From assembly GCA_035352715.1 (NCBI GenBank), contig DAOPYE010000011.1:1-45293 (forward strand): DNA of 45,293 bases, read 5' to 3'. Every line of letters begins with the position of its first letter. Position 1 is the first letter of the stretch. This document shows positions 6,992 to 15,054 of the stretch, one piece after another. The notes under the pieces were generated by a model, which saw nothing but the letters and a program-made list of their open reading frames with translations, made no database searches and was not told the origin of the DNA. Source of the stretch: DAOPYE01 sp035352715. Its GTDB lineage: Bacteria > Acidobacteriota > Holophagae > Holophagales > Holophagaceae. A program made the translations under genes and the position numbers.

Positions 6992-7591
6992 GTGGATATC
7001 CAAATGCCGGGGCTCGCGGGACTGGAAGCGCTCGCAGAATTGAAGGATCCGCCCCCGGTGGTCTTAGTGACAGCGCATGTCCAATATGCCGTGCAGGCCT
7101 TCGAGGCCGCTGCCGTGGATTATCTGCTGAAACCTGTGACAGAGGATCGCCTAGCCAAGACGTTGGATCGGTTGCGCCATCGCCAGATCCCGCGGCGCAA
7201 GGGGCCGGAGCTGGCGGCCCTGCTGCCCGCGCCCGTCCAGCGCTTTCCGGCCAAGGCCGGGGACGGATTTGTCTTCCTGGATCTGCGCAAGGTGACGCAC
7301 TTCGAGGTGGAGCAAGAGGTCATCTACGCCTGGACGGGTTCTGGCCAAGTCGGGGGAGGTGGCGAGCGCTTCCGTACCTCCTGGACAACCCTCCTCGAAG
7401 TGGAGGAGGCCTTTCCTGATGAAGGTCTGCTGCGGATCCACCGCCATCTGCTGGTGCGCCCCCAGACCATTCTCGGTTTTCGGCCCCTGCTGGGTGGGCG
7501 CGGGGAGATCACGGTGCAGGGCGGGCGGATCCTGGATGTCAGCCGCACCTTGGTGCCCAGGCTGAAAACCCTGATGGGCTTCCAGAACTAG
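6992..7591 (+). pseudogene. LytTR response regulator lacking its N-terminal part
   Basis: The frame opens at the phosphoacceptor motif: VDIQMPGLAGLEAL, in which the aspartate is the usual phosphorylation site, then VVLVTAHVQYAVQAFEAAAVDYLLKPV with the conserved T/A switch and KP lysine. A LytTR DNA-binding domain follows at about residues 88-197, including LLRIHRHLLVRPQTI. The first roughly 50 receiver residues, with the acidic DD pocket, are absent: an in-frame TGA lies at 6977-6979 and no SD precedes the GTG at 6992. The normal family length is about 245-250 residues, so the gene is 5' truncated. No partner histidine kinase is nearby. A frameshift is less likely because no receiver start is seen in the other frames of the 80 bases before it. 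Confidence 0.8.
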
Positions 7592-7616
7592 ATGGGACGC
7601 GATTCCTGCAGGATTC

Positions 7617-9032
7617 ATGCTTGCCGTGAACTGTGATCGCTGTCACCATGGATGCTTCACCCCTGAGGTGCATAGGTGTTACTTCATCTCCCCCATTCTG
7701 CTTAATGACCGGGCGACACTGCCCGAGTGCGTAGCCTCCCTGGAACGGGATGTCGAGACCGAGCGAAGCACCCAGGAAGCGGTCAGCCGCATCCTGGACG
7801 AAGTGCGTCGCGAAGACTTGGCGGCCGTCTTCCACTATACGGAGGCCTTCGATCGCGTACGTCTGGACGCAGGCAACTTCCGTGTGACCCGCGAGGCCAT
7901 GGCCGAGGCGCGAGCCCGGATGCTTCGCGAAGAACCGCAGCTTATGGCGGACCTGGAGGGCATGGCCGCCGATATCCGGCGTTTTGCCCTGGCCCAGCGC
8001 GCGGCGCTCAAGGATGTGGATCTGCCCCTGCTCGGTGGTGGCTCCCTTTCTGGGGGGCGGGCCTGCGAGCGATGGGTGCCCATGCGCACGGCGGGCGTCT
8101 ACATCCCCGGCGGGCGTGCATTCTATCCATCAACCCTTGCGATGACGGTGATTCCGGCCCAGGTGGCGGGCGTCTCGCGCATCGTGGGGGTCACGCCGCC
8201 CAAGCCCGAGGGGCCGGACCCGCTGGTGCTGGCCACCGCGGATCTGCTGGGGCTGGAAGAACTCTACACCGTGGGCGGGGCCCAGGCCGTGGCCTGGCTG
8301 GCCTACGGCGAACCCTCTGTGGATCTGGTGGCCGGTCCCGGCAACCGCTTCGTGGCCGAGGCCAAGCGACAGCTGGTGGGCCGCTGTGGCATCGATTCCG
8401 TGGCCGGTCCCACCGAAGTGCTGGTCATCGCCGATAGCAGCGCGGATCCCGCCTGGGTGGCGGAGGATCTGCTGGCCCAGGCTGAACACGATCCCGATGC
8501 CGCAGCGGTGCTGCTCTCCGAAGATCGCGCCCTGCTGGATGCCGTTTCCCGCGAGTTGGCCGCGCGCGCCGAGGCCTCGCCTCGCAAGGCCATTTTGGAT
8601 CAGAGCCTTTCCCGCTTCGCGCGGCTCATCGAGACGAATCGCGAGCTGGCCATCGAGTTTGCCCAGGCCTGGGCGCCCGAGCATCTGGAGCTGGTGGTGC
8701 GGGATCCCGAGGCTTGGCTGCCGCATCTCACCACCGCCGGGGCGATCTTCGCCGGGCGGTACAGTGCCGAATCCTTCGGGGACTACGGCACCGGACCCAA
8801 TCACGTGCTGCCCACGAACCGCACGGCCCGCTACTCGGGGCCCTTGGGTGTGCAGACCTACATGAAGCGCCAGAGCATCCTGAGCCTGGAGCCCGAATTT
8901 GCTGCCCGTCTTTCGCCCCGTGTGGCGCGCCTGGCGGACGCGGAACATTTGCACCATCACGCCGAGAGCGCCCGCCTGCGTGGTGATCAGGCTGGACACC
9001 CGGCCGAGCATTCGGAGGGACATCGGGCCTGA
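7617..9032 (+). CDS. hisD: Histidinol dehydrogenase
   Basis: Catalyses the last two steps of histidine synthesis, oxidising L-histidinol to L-histidine with two NAD+, using zinc. Landmarks by alignment to the E. coli enzyme: GVYIPGGRAFYPST, YTVGGAQAVAWLAYG, DLVAGPGNRFVAEAKRQ, AGPTEVLVIAD, AQAEHDPDA with zinc ligands Gln288 and His291, WAPEHLELV with the catalytic Glu355-His356 pair, and SFGDYGTGPNHVLPT with zinc ligand Asp389. The ATG at 7617 gives 471 residues, about 25 more at the N-terminus than usual. A GTG at 7668 would give 454, so the start is uncertain. First gene of the nine-gene his operon; no leader-peptide attenuator or T-box was seen upstream. Confidence 0.95.
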   Translation: MLAVNCDRCHHGCFTPEVHRCYFISPILLNDRATLPECVASLERDVETERSTQEAVSRILDEVRREDLAAVFHYTEAFDRVRLDAGNFRVTREAMAEARARMLREEPQLMADLEGMAADIRRFALAQRAALKDVDLPLLGGGSLSGGRACERWVPMRTAGVYIPGGRAFYPSTLAMTVIPAQVAGVSRIVGVTPPKPEGPDPLVLATADLLGLEELYTVGGAQAVAWLAYGEPSVDLVAGPGNRFVAEAKRQLVGRCGIDSVAGPTEVLVIADSSADPAWVAEDLLAQAEHDPDAAAVLLSEDRALLDAVSRELAARAEASPRKAILDQSLSRFARLIETNRELAIEFAQAWAPEHLELVVRDPEAWLPHLTTAGAIFAGRYSAESFGDYGTGPNHVLPTNRTARYSGPLGVQTYMKRQSILSLEPEFAARLSPRVARLADAEHLHHHAESARLRGDQAGHPAEHSEGHRA

Positions 9033-9115
9033 GCCCCCTGTCCCCGACCCTCGACCATCGGTCATCCGCTGCTTTCCGTGAATTCGACATTGACTGTCCC
9101 GTGAAGGGAAATTTC

Positions 9116-10741
9116 ATGAGTCTTCTTCGTCCTGATCTTGCGAATATCCGGCCTTACGTGCGGCCGGCTTCCGAAGCCGACGGCACCGGCAAGGCGCGGC
9201 TGCACATGAACGAAGCGGCGGGCGATTGGCCGGCGGAAGCCCGCAAAGCCCTGCTGGATCGCCTGGCCGCGATGCCGTTCCACGTCTATCCCGAGCGTCA
9301 GGCCGAGATCACCGANNNNNNNNNNNNNNNNNNNNNNNNNNNNNNNNNNNNNNNNNNNNNNNNNNNNNNNNNNNNNNNNNNNNNNNNNNNNNNNNNNNNN
9401 NNNNNNNNNNNNNNNCGCCAGATGTGGATCACGCTGCCCAATAATCCGACCGGCGCGTGGATCCGGCCCCAGGAACTGGAACCGCTGTTGAAGGCCTCCA
9501 CCGAGCTGACGGATCCGCCCTTGATGGTCATCGACGAGGCCTACGCGGAGTTCGCGCCGTTCACGTTCCGGCTCTTCGTGGACCGCTATCCAAACGTCAT
9601 CCTGCTGCGCACCTTCAGCAAGGCCCTGGCCAGCGCGGGATGGCGCCTGGGCTACCTGCTGGGCGATCCCGAGCTGGTGGGCCGCATCGCCGCACTGCAT
9701 CTGCCGTATTCCATTCCCGCGGCCAGCCTGGAGGCGTTGGATGTGGCCTTGGATTTCGCGGGCGCTTTCGACCGTGACATCCGTGCCACCAGTCGCCGCA
9801 GGGACCGCCTGGCTGTGAGCCTGGGCGATTACCAGGCACCGCCCAGCCGTTCGAACTTCCTCTACATCACGCCCGATCCTGGGCCCGCGATGGCCAAAGA
9901 AAATTTGATGGTGCGCGCCTTCAATGGCATCAGCGCCGCCCGCGTGTCCATGGGCTCCGAGGATGAGATCCGTCGCGCCGCTGCATCCCTGGGAGGCGCG
10001 TTGCCCGAGGACCGGCCGGAGCCGGTTCGCCGTCTGCTGGTGCTGGATGTGGATGGCGTGATGATCGACGCCGAAGCCAGCTTTGCCGAGGCCGTCTCCC
10101 GTGCCATCGCGGAGATGGTGCCCGGCCAGGCGTGGAGCCTGGAGCACTTCCGCGCCTTCAAGCGCGTGGGAGGCTTCAACAATGATTTCCGCCTGACGGC
10201 GGGCGCCGTGGCCCTGGCCGAGCGCGCCGAGATGGAGCGCCTGTGGGATTCGGAGGGCAAGGGCTTTCCGGATCTGGAGGCCCGCATCCAGGAACTCGAA
10301 CCCCGCTGCAAGGAGGTCGTGCAGCGCCATTACGCCATCACGAAGGCGCTGGAAGCGCCCCTGGTCTCCCACGATGAGCTGGACGCCCTGGGGTGGGATG
10401 TGGCCATCTACACGGGACGTCCTCCTGAGGAATTGCTGCTGGCGGAGGAGGTGCTGGGATTCCAGCTCCCCGCGGTCTGCGATTTCGCGCCCCACCTGCG
10501 CAAGCCGCTGCCCGGCGGTCTGCTGCAACTGGCGGACACCTTCCGCTCGCAGGAAGTGGTCTTTGTGGGCGACACCCGCGATGACAACGCCAGCCTGCAG
10601 GCCGCGCGCCGCGAGCGCCCTGAGATCGCGTGGACGTTTGCGGCCGTGGGGCCCGAGTGCGAGCGCATCGCCGTTGAGGGGGATCTTCAGGCCGAGAGCC
10701 TGAGGTCGTTGCTGCCACTATTGGCCAGGAGGTCGTCATGA
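9116..10741 (+). CDS. hisC: HisC-HAD fusion: histidinol-phosphate aminotransferase plus HAD phosphatase (contains gap)
   Basis: The N-terminal part is histidinol-phosphate aminotransferase: LPNNPTGAWI, MVIDEAYAEFAPF and LLRTFSKALASAGWRLGY with the PLP lysine. At about residue 305 it runs without a stop into a HAD-superfamily domain. That domain shows LDVDGVMIDAEASF (motif I, DxD nucleophile), IYTGRPP (motif II threonine), a candidate motif III lysine in LRKPLPGG, and FVGDTRDDNAS (motif IV aspartates). The HAD part resembles the subfamily IA group associated with histidine genes and probably dephosphorylates histidinol-phosphate, the product of the HisC half; no other histidinol-phosphatase is in the operon. 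The ATG at 9116 has GAAGGG seven bases upstream. The 100-N gap lies inside HisC. The last four bases overlap hisB (ATGA). Confidence 0.9.
   Translation: MSLLRPDLANIRPYVRPASEADGTGKARLHMNEAAGDWPAEARKALLDRLAAMPFHVYPERQAEITXXXXXXXXXXXXXXXXXXXXXXXXXXXXXXXXXXRQMWITLPNNPTGAWIRPQELEPLLKASTELTDPPLMVIDEAYAEFAPFTFRLFVDRYPNVILLRTFSKALASAGWRLGYLLGDPELVGRIAALHLPYSIPAASLEALDVALDFAGAFDRDIRATSRRRDRLAVSLGDYQAPPSRSNFLYITPDPGPAMAKENLMVRAFNGISAARVSMGSEDEIRRAAASLGGALPEDRPEPVRRLLVLDVDGVMIDAEASFAEAVSRAIAEMVPGQAWSLEHFRAFKRVGGFNNDFRLTAGAVALAERAEMERLWDSEGKGFPDLEARIQELEPRCKEVVQRHYAITKALEAPLVSHDELDALGWDVAIYTGRPPEELLLAEEVLGFQLPAVCDFAPHLRKPLPGGLLQLADTFRSQEVVFVGDTRDDNASLQAARRERPEIAWTFAAVGPECERIAVEGDLQAESLRSLLPLLARRSS
9316..9415. 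other. Assembly gap (100 N) within hisC
   Basis: A run of exactly 100 N, the usual placeholder for a gap of unknown size. The flanks share no sequence, so bases are truly missing. Compared with E. coli HisC, about 84 residues should lie between the left flank (YPERQAEIT) and the right flank (RQMWITLPNNPTG). That implies roughly 250 missing bases, and the true length should be 1 modulo 3 if the frame is intact. Confidence 0.95.
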
Positions 10742-11322
10742 GACGCGCCGAGATCCAGAGGAAGACCAAAGAGACGGATATCCGACTTGAGCTCTGCCTG
10801 GATGGGGGTGCCGTCGACATCCAGACGGGCCTGGGCTTTTTCGATCACATGCTCGATCAAATCGCGCGCCACGGTGGGTTCGGACTCACCGTGAAGGCGA
10901 AGGGCGATCTGCAGATCGATAGTCATCACCTGGTCGAGGACGTGGGGCTTTGCCTGGGAGACGCGCTGCGGGAAGCTCTGGGTGATCGCCGTGGCATCGC
11001 GCGGTTCGGCGAGGCCTACGCGCCCATGGATGAAACTCTGGCCCGCGTCGTGGTGGATCTCTCGGGGCGCTCCTATTGCGTCTTCGACGTGGAACTGCCC
11101 GCCATCGTGCTGGGCGACGGTTTTCAGACTGAGATGGTCCGGGAATTCCTGGTGGCCTTTTCCACGCGCGGCGCCTTGAACCTGCACGCCAGCGTGCTTT
11201 ACGGCGCCAATGTCCACCACCGCATCGAAGCCACCTTCAAGGCCCTGGCCCGCGCGCTCAAGCAGGCCGTGCGCGTGGAAGGCACCGAGATCGCGTCCAC
11301 CAAAGGTTCGCTGACCGTCTAG
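10738..11322 (+). CDS. hisB: Imidazoleglycerol-phosphate dehydratase
   Basis: 194-residue monofunctional HisB that dehydrates imidazole-glycerol phosphate to imidazole-acetol phosphate using two manganese ions. The histidine-rich metal motifs are present twice as expected: GFFDHMLDQIARH (33-45), DSHHLVEDVG (61-70) and NVHHRIEATFKALARAL (158-174). Unlike enterobacterial HisB it has no N-terminal phosphatase domain; that function seems to reside in the HAD domain of the preceding gene. The start overlaps the end of hisC-HAD by four bases, with AGGAGG five bases upstream, so translation is probably coupled. Confidence 0.96.
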   Translation: MRRAEIQRKTKETDIRLELCLDGGAVDIQTGLGFFDHMLDQIARHGGFGLTVKAKGDLQIDSHHLVEDVGLCLGDALREALGDRRGIARFGEAYAPMDETLARVVVDLSGRSYCVFDVELPAIVLGDGFQTEMVREFLVAFSTRGALNLHASVLYGANVHHRIEATFKALARALKQAVRVEGTEIASTKGSLTV

Positions 11323-11340
11323 CGCCTGATTGGAGATCCC

Positions 11341-11973
11341 ATGATCACGCTCATCGATTACGGCGCTGGCAATCTGCATTCCTTCGAGGGTGCGCTGGAT
11401 CGTCTCGGCTTCCAGCACCAGCGAGCGGAGCGGCCCGACCAAGCGCGGGACGGCGGGGCCCTGGTGCTGCCCGGCGTGGGACACTTTGGTGCCGCCCGCG
11501 CCGCCCTGCGTGAGCGGGGATGGTGGCGCGAGCTGCCCAATCTCGTGGCCGATGGTCGCCCGCTGCTGGGGGTCTGTCTGGGCCTGCAGTTATTGGCGGA
11601 AGGCAGCGAGGAAAGTCCCAAGGACGACGGTCTGGGCTTCATCCCGGGCATCGTGCGCCGCCTGGGTCCGGGCGTGAAGGTGCCGCTCATGGGATGGGCG
11701 CAGGTGCAGCAATGCGCGGCCCATCCGGCCTTGCCGGACCCCAAGGGCGGTTGGCTCTACTTCGTCCACAGCTACGCGCTGGAGGCCACGCCAGAGACCG
11801 TCTACACGGCCTTCCACGGGCGTACCTTCGCCGCCGTGGAAGCACGCGGGCGCGTGATGGGCTTTCAGCCCCACCCTGAGAAATCCGGCCCCTTTGGGCA
11901 TGTGCTGCTTCAGAAGGTGCTGACCTGGATGGGTGAAACGCCCCGCGAGATTCCGGAGGACCGATGCAACTGA
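11341..11973 (+). CDS. hisH: Imidazole glycerol phosphate synthase, glutaminase subunit
   Basis: 210-residue class I glutamine amidotransferase that releases ammonia from glutamine and channels it into HisF. The triad is visible: Cys79 in LLGVCLGLQLL, and His178 and Glu180 in GFQPHPEKSG. The oxyanion segment is LPGVGHFGAA. The ATG is preceded by TGGAG at suitable distance. Its last ten bases overlap hisA. The partner HisF is two genes downstream, with hisA in between, the common bacterial order hisH-hisA-hisF. Confidence 0.96.
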   Translation: MITLIDYGAGNLHSFEGALDRLGFQHQRAERPDQARDGGALVLPGVGHFGAARAALRERGWWRELPNLVADGRPLLGVCLGLQLLAEGSEESPKDDGLGFIPGIVRRLGPGVKVPLMGWAQVQQCAAHPALPDPKGGWLYFVHSYALEATPETVYTAFHGRTFAAVEARGRVMGFQPHPEKSGPFGHVLLQKVLTWMGETPREIPEDRCN

Positions 11974-12686
11974 TTCCCTCGATGGATCTCCTGGAAGGTC
12001 GCATCGTGCGTCTTCGCCACGGTGATCGGCAGCAGGTGACGCATTACGATTGGACACCGGATGTCTGGATTGAACGCCTGGTGCAGGCGGGTTCGCGCCG
12101 TATCCATATTGTGGATCTGGATGGCGCGTTCGGCGAAGCCCGCCAGCCGGTCTTCCACGACTATCCCAAGCGTTGGCCCGGCGTTCGTTTCCAGACGGGC
12201 GGAGGTCTGCGCAGCCGCGATGCGGTGCAGGGCGCCGTGGATCTGGGCTTCGACGCTGTGGTGGGCACCCTGGCGGTGGAACATCCTGAAGCCATCGCCG
12301 GACTGGATCCCGACAAGGTGATCCTGGCGCTGGACATGAAGCATGGCGAAATTGTGACGCGCGGCTGGGTTCAGTCCGCGGGCCGATCGACGGAAGCCAT
12401 CTGCGGCGAACTGAAGGCCCTCGGCTTTAACACCGCATTGGTCACCGATGTGGGGCGCGATGGCACCATGGAAGGCCCCGGCCTCGAGGCCATCGGCAAG
12501 ATCGCCGCGCTGGGGTTCAAGGTCCAGGCCAGCGGCGGGCTGCGCAGCCTGGCGGATCTGGCGAGCCTGAAGTCCGTTCCCGGCGTCATGGGCGCGATCT
12601 CGGGCAAGGCGCTGCTGGATGGGGCGCTGTCCCTGGAGGATCCCGCCGTGCGGGCGGCGGTTGCCGGACCCGAAGGAGTTGTCTAA
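11964..12686 (+). CDS. hisA: ProFAR isomerase (phosphoribosylformimino-5-aminoimidazole carboxamide ribotide isomerase)
   Basis: 240-residue (beta-alpha)8 barrel that isomerises ProFAR to PRFAR by an Amadori rearrangement. The two general acid-base aspartates are in place: Asp8 in IPSMDLLEGRIVRL and Asp124 in ILALDMKHGEI. Phosphate-binding loops are visible as FQTGGGLRS (about 76-84) and VQASGGLRSLADL in the C-terminal half. The start lies within hisH, with GGAGG four bases upstream, and the stop overlaps the hisF start by one base (TAATG). The sequence RDGTMEGPG is shared with HisF, as expected for the paralogous pair. Confidence 0.96.
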   Translation: MQLIPSMDLLEGRIVRLRHGDRQQVTHYDWTPDVWIERLVQAGSRRIHIVDLDGAFGEARQPVFHDYPKRWPGVRFQTGGGLRSRDAVQGAVDLGFDAVVGTLAVEHPEAIAGLDPDKVILALDMKHGEIVTRGWVQSAGRSTEAICGELKALGFNTALVTDVGRDGTMEGPGLEAIGKIAALGFKVQASGGLRSLADLASLKSVPGVMGAISGKALLDGALSLEDPAVRAAVAGPEGVV

Positions 12687-13438
12687 TGGCTGCCAAGCGC
12701 ATCATTCCCTGTCTGGATGTGAAGAATGGCCGCGTGGTGAAGGGCATTCAGTTCAAGAACCTGCGGGACATGGGCCATCCGGCGGAACTGGCGTGCCGCT
12801 ACGACATCGAAGGGGCCGACGAAGTCGTGTTCCTGGATATCACGGCCACGCACGAGAACCGCGGCACTCAGGAAGCCTGGGTGCGCGAAGTTGCACATTC
12901 ACTGTCTATTCCCTTCACGGTGGGTGGCGGCGTCTCCAGCGTTGATGACGTGCGGCGCCTGCTGCGCGCGGGCGCGGACAAGGTCGCTATCAACAGCGCG
13001 GCGGTGAAGAATCCCCAGCTGCTGACCGAGGCGGCGGATGTCTTCGGCCGCCAGTGCATCGTGCTGGCGGTGGATGCCAAGCGTGACCCGCAGCTGGGCT
13101 GGCGCGTCTACGTCAGTGGTGGCCGCATCTCCACCGAACTGGATGCCGTGGCGTGGATGGAGCAGGGCACCGAACTGGGCGCGGGGGAGATCCTACTCAC
13201 CTCCATGGACCGCGATGGCACGCTGGAGGGCTTCGATTTGGAACTGCTCCAGAAGGTCGGACGCCTGCCCATTCCCGTGATCGCCAGCGGCGGCGCGGGC
13301 ACCGAGGCGCATTTCCTGGATGCCCTTCGCAATGGCGCGGATGCTGTGTTGGCAGCCACGCTCTTTCATGAGGGCACGCTGCCCATCTCAAGACTCAAGA
13401 ACTATCTCGCCGAGAACGGCGTTTCCGTGCGCAGGTGA
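12686..13438 (+). CDS. hisF: Imidazole glycerol phosphate synthase, cyclase subunit
   Basis: 250-residue (beta-alpha)8 barrel that uses HisH-derived ammonia to turn PRFAR into imidazole-glycerol phosphate and AICAR. The catalytic aspartates are Asp11 (IIPCLDVKNGRVVKG) and Asp130 (LAVDAKRD). Phosphate-binding and structural motifs: FTVGGGVSSVDD (77-88), LTSMDRDGTLEGFD (171-184) and PVIASGGAGTEAHF. AAGGAG is seven bases before the ATG. It directly continues the hisA reading with a one-base overlap, so the HisA and HisF products are probably made in step. Confidence 0.97.
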   Translation: MAAKRIIPCLDVKNGRVVKGIQFKNLRDMGHPAELACRYDIEGADEVVFLDITATHENRGTQEAWVREVAHSLSIPFTVGGGVSSVDDVRRLLRAGADKVAINSAAVKNPQLLTEAADVFGRQCIVLAVDAKRDPQLGWRVYVSGGRISTELDAVAWMEQGTELGAGEILLTSMDRDGTLEGFDLELLQKVGRLPIPVIASGGAGTEAHFLDALRNGADAVLAATLFHEGTLPISRLKNYLAENGVSVRR

Positions 13439-13441
13439 AGC

Positions 13442-14071
13442 ATGTTTGACATCAACTGTCTCAAATTCGACGAGAAGGGCCTGATTCCTGGCATCGTGCA
13501 GACGCTCGGGGGCGAGGTCCGCATGCAGGCCTTCCTGAACCGCGAATCCCTCCAGAAGACGCTGGACACGGGCTACGTCACCTTCTGGAGCCGCAGCCGC
13601 AAGCAGCTCTGGATGAAGGGCGAGACCAGTGGAAACCGCCTGAAGCTCATCGAGATCCGCCCCGATTGCGACAAGGACGCCCTGCTGATCATCGCCGAGC
13701 CCGAGGGCCCCACCTGCCACACGGGAGAGACTTCGTGCTTCGAGGGCGAGACCCTCAGTCAGCCCTGGCTGGAGCATCTGGAGATCCTGCTGAAGGGCCG
13801 CAAGGCCGCCGCGAGCCTCGATGGCAGCTATACGCAGAAGCTCTTCGCGAAGGGCGTGGATCGCATCGCCAAGAAGGTGACCGAGGAAGCGGGCGAAGTG
13901 ATCATCGCCGCCAAGAACTTCGAGCTGGACCCCTCCGCGCACAATCGCGAGGAATACCTGGGCGAAGCCGCAGACCTGCTTTTCCATCTTCAGGTGCTGC
14001 TGACCCACCATGGACTGAGCCTTCAGGACATCGCCGCCGTGCTGCGCGAACGCCACAAGCAGCGGAGCTGA
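13442..14071 (+). CDS. hisI: Bifunctional phosphoribosyl-AMP cyclohydrolase / phosphoribosyl-ATP pyrophosphatase
   Basis: 209-residue HisIE fusion catalysing steps two and three of the pathway. The N-terminal cyclohydrolase half (to about residue 110) shows VTFWSRSRKQLWMKGETSGN, RPDCDKDALL and GPTCHTGETSCF, whose cysteines form the zinc site. The C-terminal HisE half starts near SYTQKLFAKGVDRIAKK, with EEAGEVIIAAKN and EAADLLFHLQVLL carrying the acidic magnesium ligands of the MazG-like fold. AGGTGA precedes the ATG, and only three bases separate it from hisF. The length is normal for the fused form. Confidence 0.96.
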   Translation: MFDINCLKFDEKGLIPGIVQTLGGEVRMQAFLNRESLQKTLDTGYVTFWSRSRKQLWMKGETSGNRLKLIEIRPDCDKDALLIIAEPEGPTCHTGETSCFEGETLSQPWLEHLEILLKGRKAAASLDGSYTQKLFAKGVDRIAKKVTEEAGEVIIAAKNFELDPSAHNREEYLGEAADLLFHLQVLLTHHGLSLQDIAAVLRERHKQRS

Positions 14072-14072
14072 G

Positions 14073-15038
14073 ATGCCGACGCACACGCCTCATTTCCCCG
14101 ATCTGCTGTTCCCTTCCTCGCGCCGCATGCGGCGCTGGGAAGCCGCCGTCATGGATCTGCTGGACCGCAACGGCTACCAGGAACTGCGCCCCTCGCTGGT
14201 GCTGCCCGAGGCGGAAACCGACCGGGCTGTCCGTTTCTTTGACGGAGACGAGCTGGTGGCTCTGCGCTGGGATTTCACTGTGGCGCTGGCCCGCGTGGCC
14301 GCGCGCCGCTTCACCGATCCGCCGAGCCGCCTGAGCTATGCCGGCGACGTGTTCCGCCGCACAGCGGTGGCCTGGGAGCCGGTGCAGACTTCCGAAGTCG
14401 GCTGCGAGCGCATTCACGCGGATGCGTCCGAGAGCCATGCCGTCGATGTGGAACTGGCGCGCCTGCTCATGGCGGTGCCTGCCGCCATCGGCCTGAAGGG
14501 CGGCCTTCTGGCCCTGGGACACGCGGCGCTCCTGCGCCGTCCCCTGGAAGCGGAAGAAATTCCCGCCGCGCTGGCCCAGCGCATCGTGTGGGCCATCGAC
14601 CGTCGCGCCCCGCATCGCGTGGCCGAAGCCTTGGCGGGGCATCCGGCCGCCGAACGCCTGAGTGCGCATGCGAACGCGCTGCTATCCGGCCCCGATGGGG
14701 AATCGGGTCTCGCGGCGCTCGCGGGCAGCCCCTATGCCGAGCTGTTGAAGGAGGAGCGCGCCCAGCTCCAGGAGACCATCGCTACGCTGAGGCCCATGCT
14801 GCCTGCGGGTCTGGCCTTGCGGCTGGATCTGGCGGACGTGAAGGGACTGGATTTCTACACCGGTCCGACCCTGCGCCTCTGGGCGCCGGGAGCCTTGCAG
14901 GAGCTGGCAGCCGGTGGCCGCTACGACAAGCTCTTCCCCGAACTGGGCCGACCCTGGCTCGCCGCGGGCTTCTGCGTCCGCCTCAGCCATGTCCTGGACC
15001 TGGCCGAGACGCGTCCCGAGCTTTTTGACATCGACTGA
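14073..15038 (+). CDS. hisZ: ATP phosphoribosyltransferase regulatory subunit HisZ
   Basis: 321-residue paralogue of histidyl-tRNA synthetase that forms a hetero-octamer with short HisG and is needed for its activity and histidine feedback. Class II synthetase-like elements remain: FPSSRRMRRWEAAVMDLL, YQELRPSLVLPEAE, ALRWDFTVALARVAARR (motif 2 region), LSYAGDVFRR and the late DLADVKGLDFYTGPTLRLWAPG and AGGRYDKLFPELG. The C-terminal anticodon-binding domain of a true synthetase is absent, supporting HisZ rather than HisS. GGAG lies five bases before the ATG, and a single base separates it from the hisIE stop. The pairing with a 212-residue HisG immediately downstream confirms the call. Confidence 0.94.
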   Translation: MPTHTPHFPDLLFPSSRRMRRWEAAVMDLLDRNGYQELRPSLVLPEAETDRAVRFFDGDELVALRWDFTVALARVAARRFTDPPSRLSYAGDVFRRTAVAWEPVQTSEVGCERIHADASESHAVDVELARLLMAVPAAIGLKGGLLALGHAALLRRPLEAEEIPAALAQRIVWAIDRRAPHRVAEALAGHPAAERLSAHANALLSGPDGESGLAALAGSPYAELLKEERAQLQETIATLRPMLPAGLALRLDLADVKGLDFYTGPTLRLWAPGALQELAAGGRYDKLFPELGRPWLAAGFCVRLSHVLDLAETRPELFDID

Positions 15039-15054
15039 CGAGAAGGGGATTCCC

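Noticed and set aside
7592..7680. A histidine leader peptide and attenuator before hisD
   Set aside because: No run of His codons in a short frame and no alternative stem-loops ending in a T-tract were found.
8130..9065. Minus-strand open frame of 311 codons over hisD
   Set aside because: A shadow of the high-GC hisD sequence with Gly/Gln/His-rich composition and no family resemblance.
9062..10528. Minus-strand open frame of 488 codons spanning the gap in hisC-HAD
   Set aside because: It continues only because the N run is read as unknown residues. The sense strand encodes clear HisC and HAD motifs.
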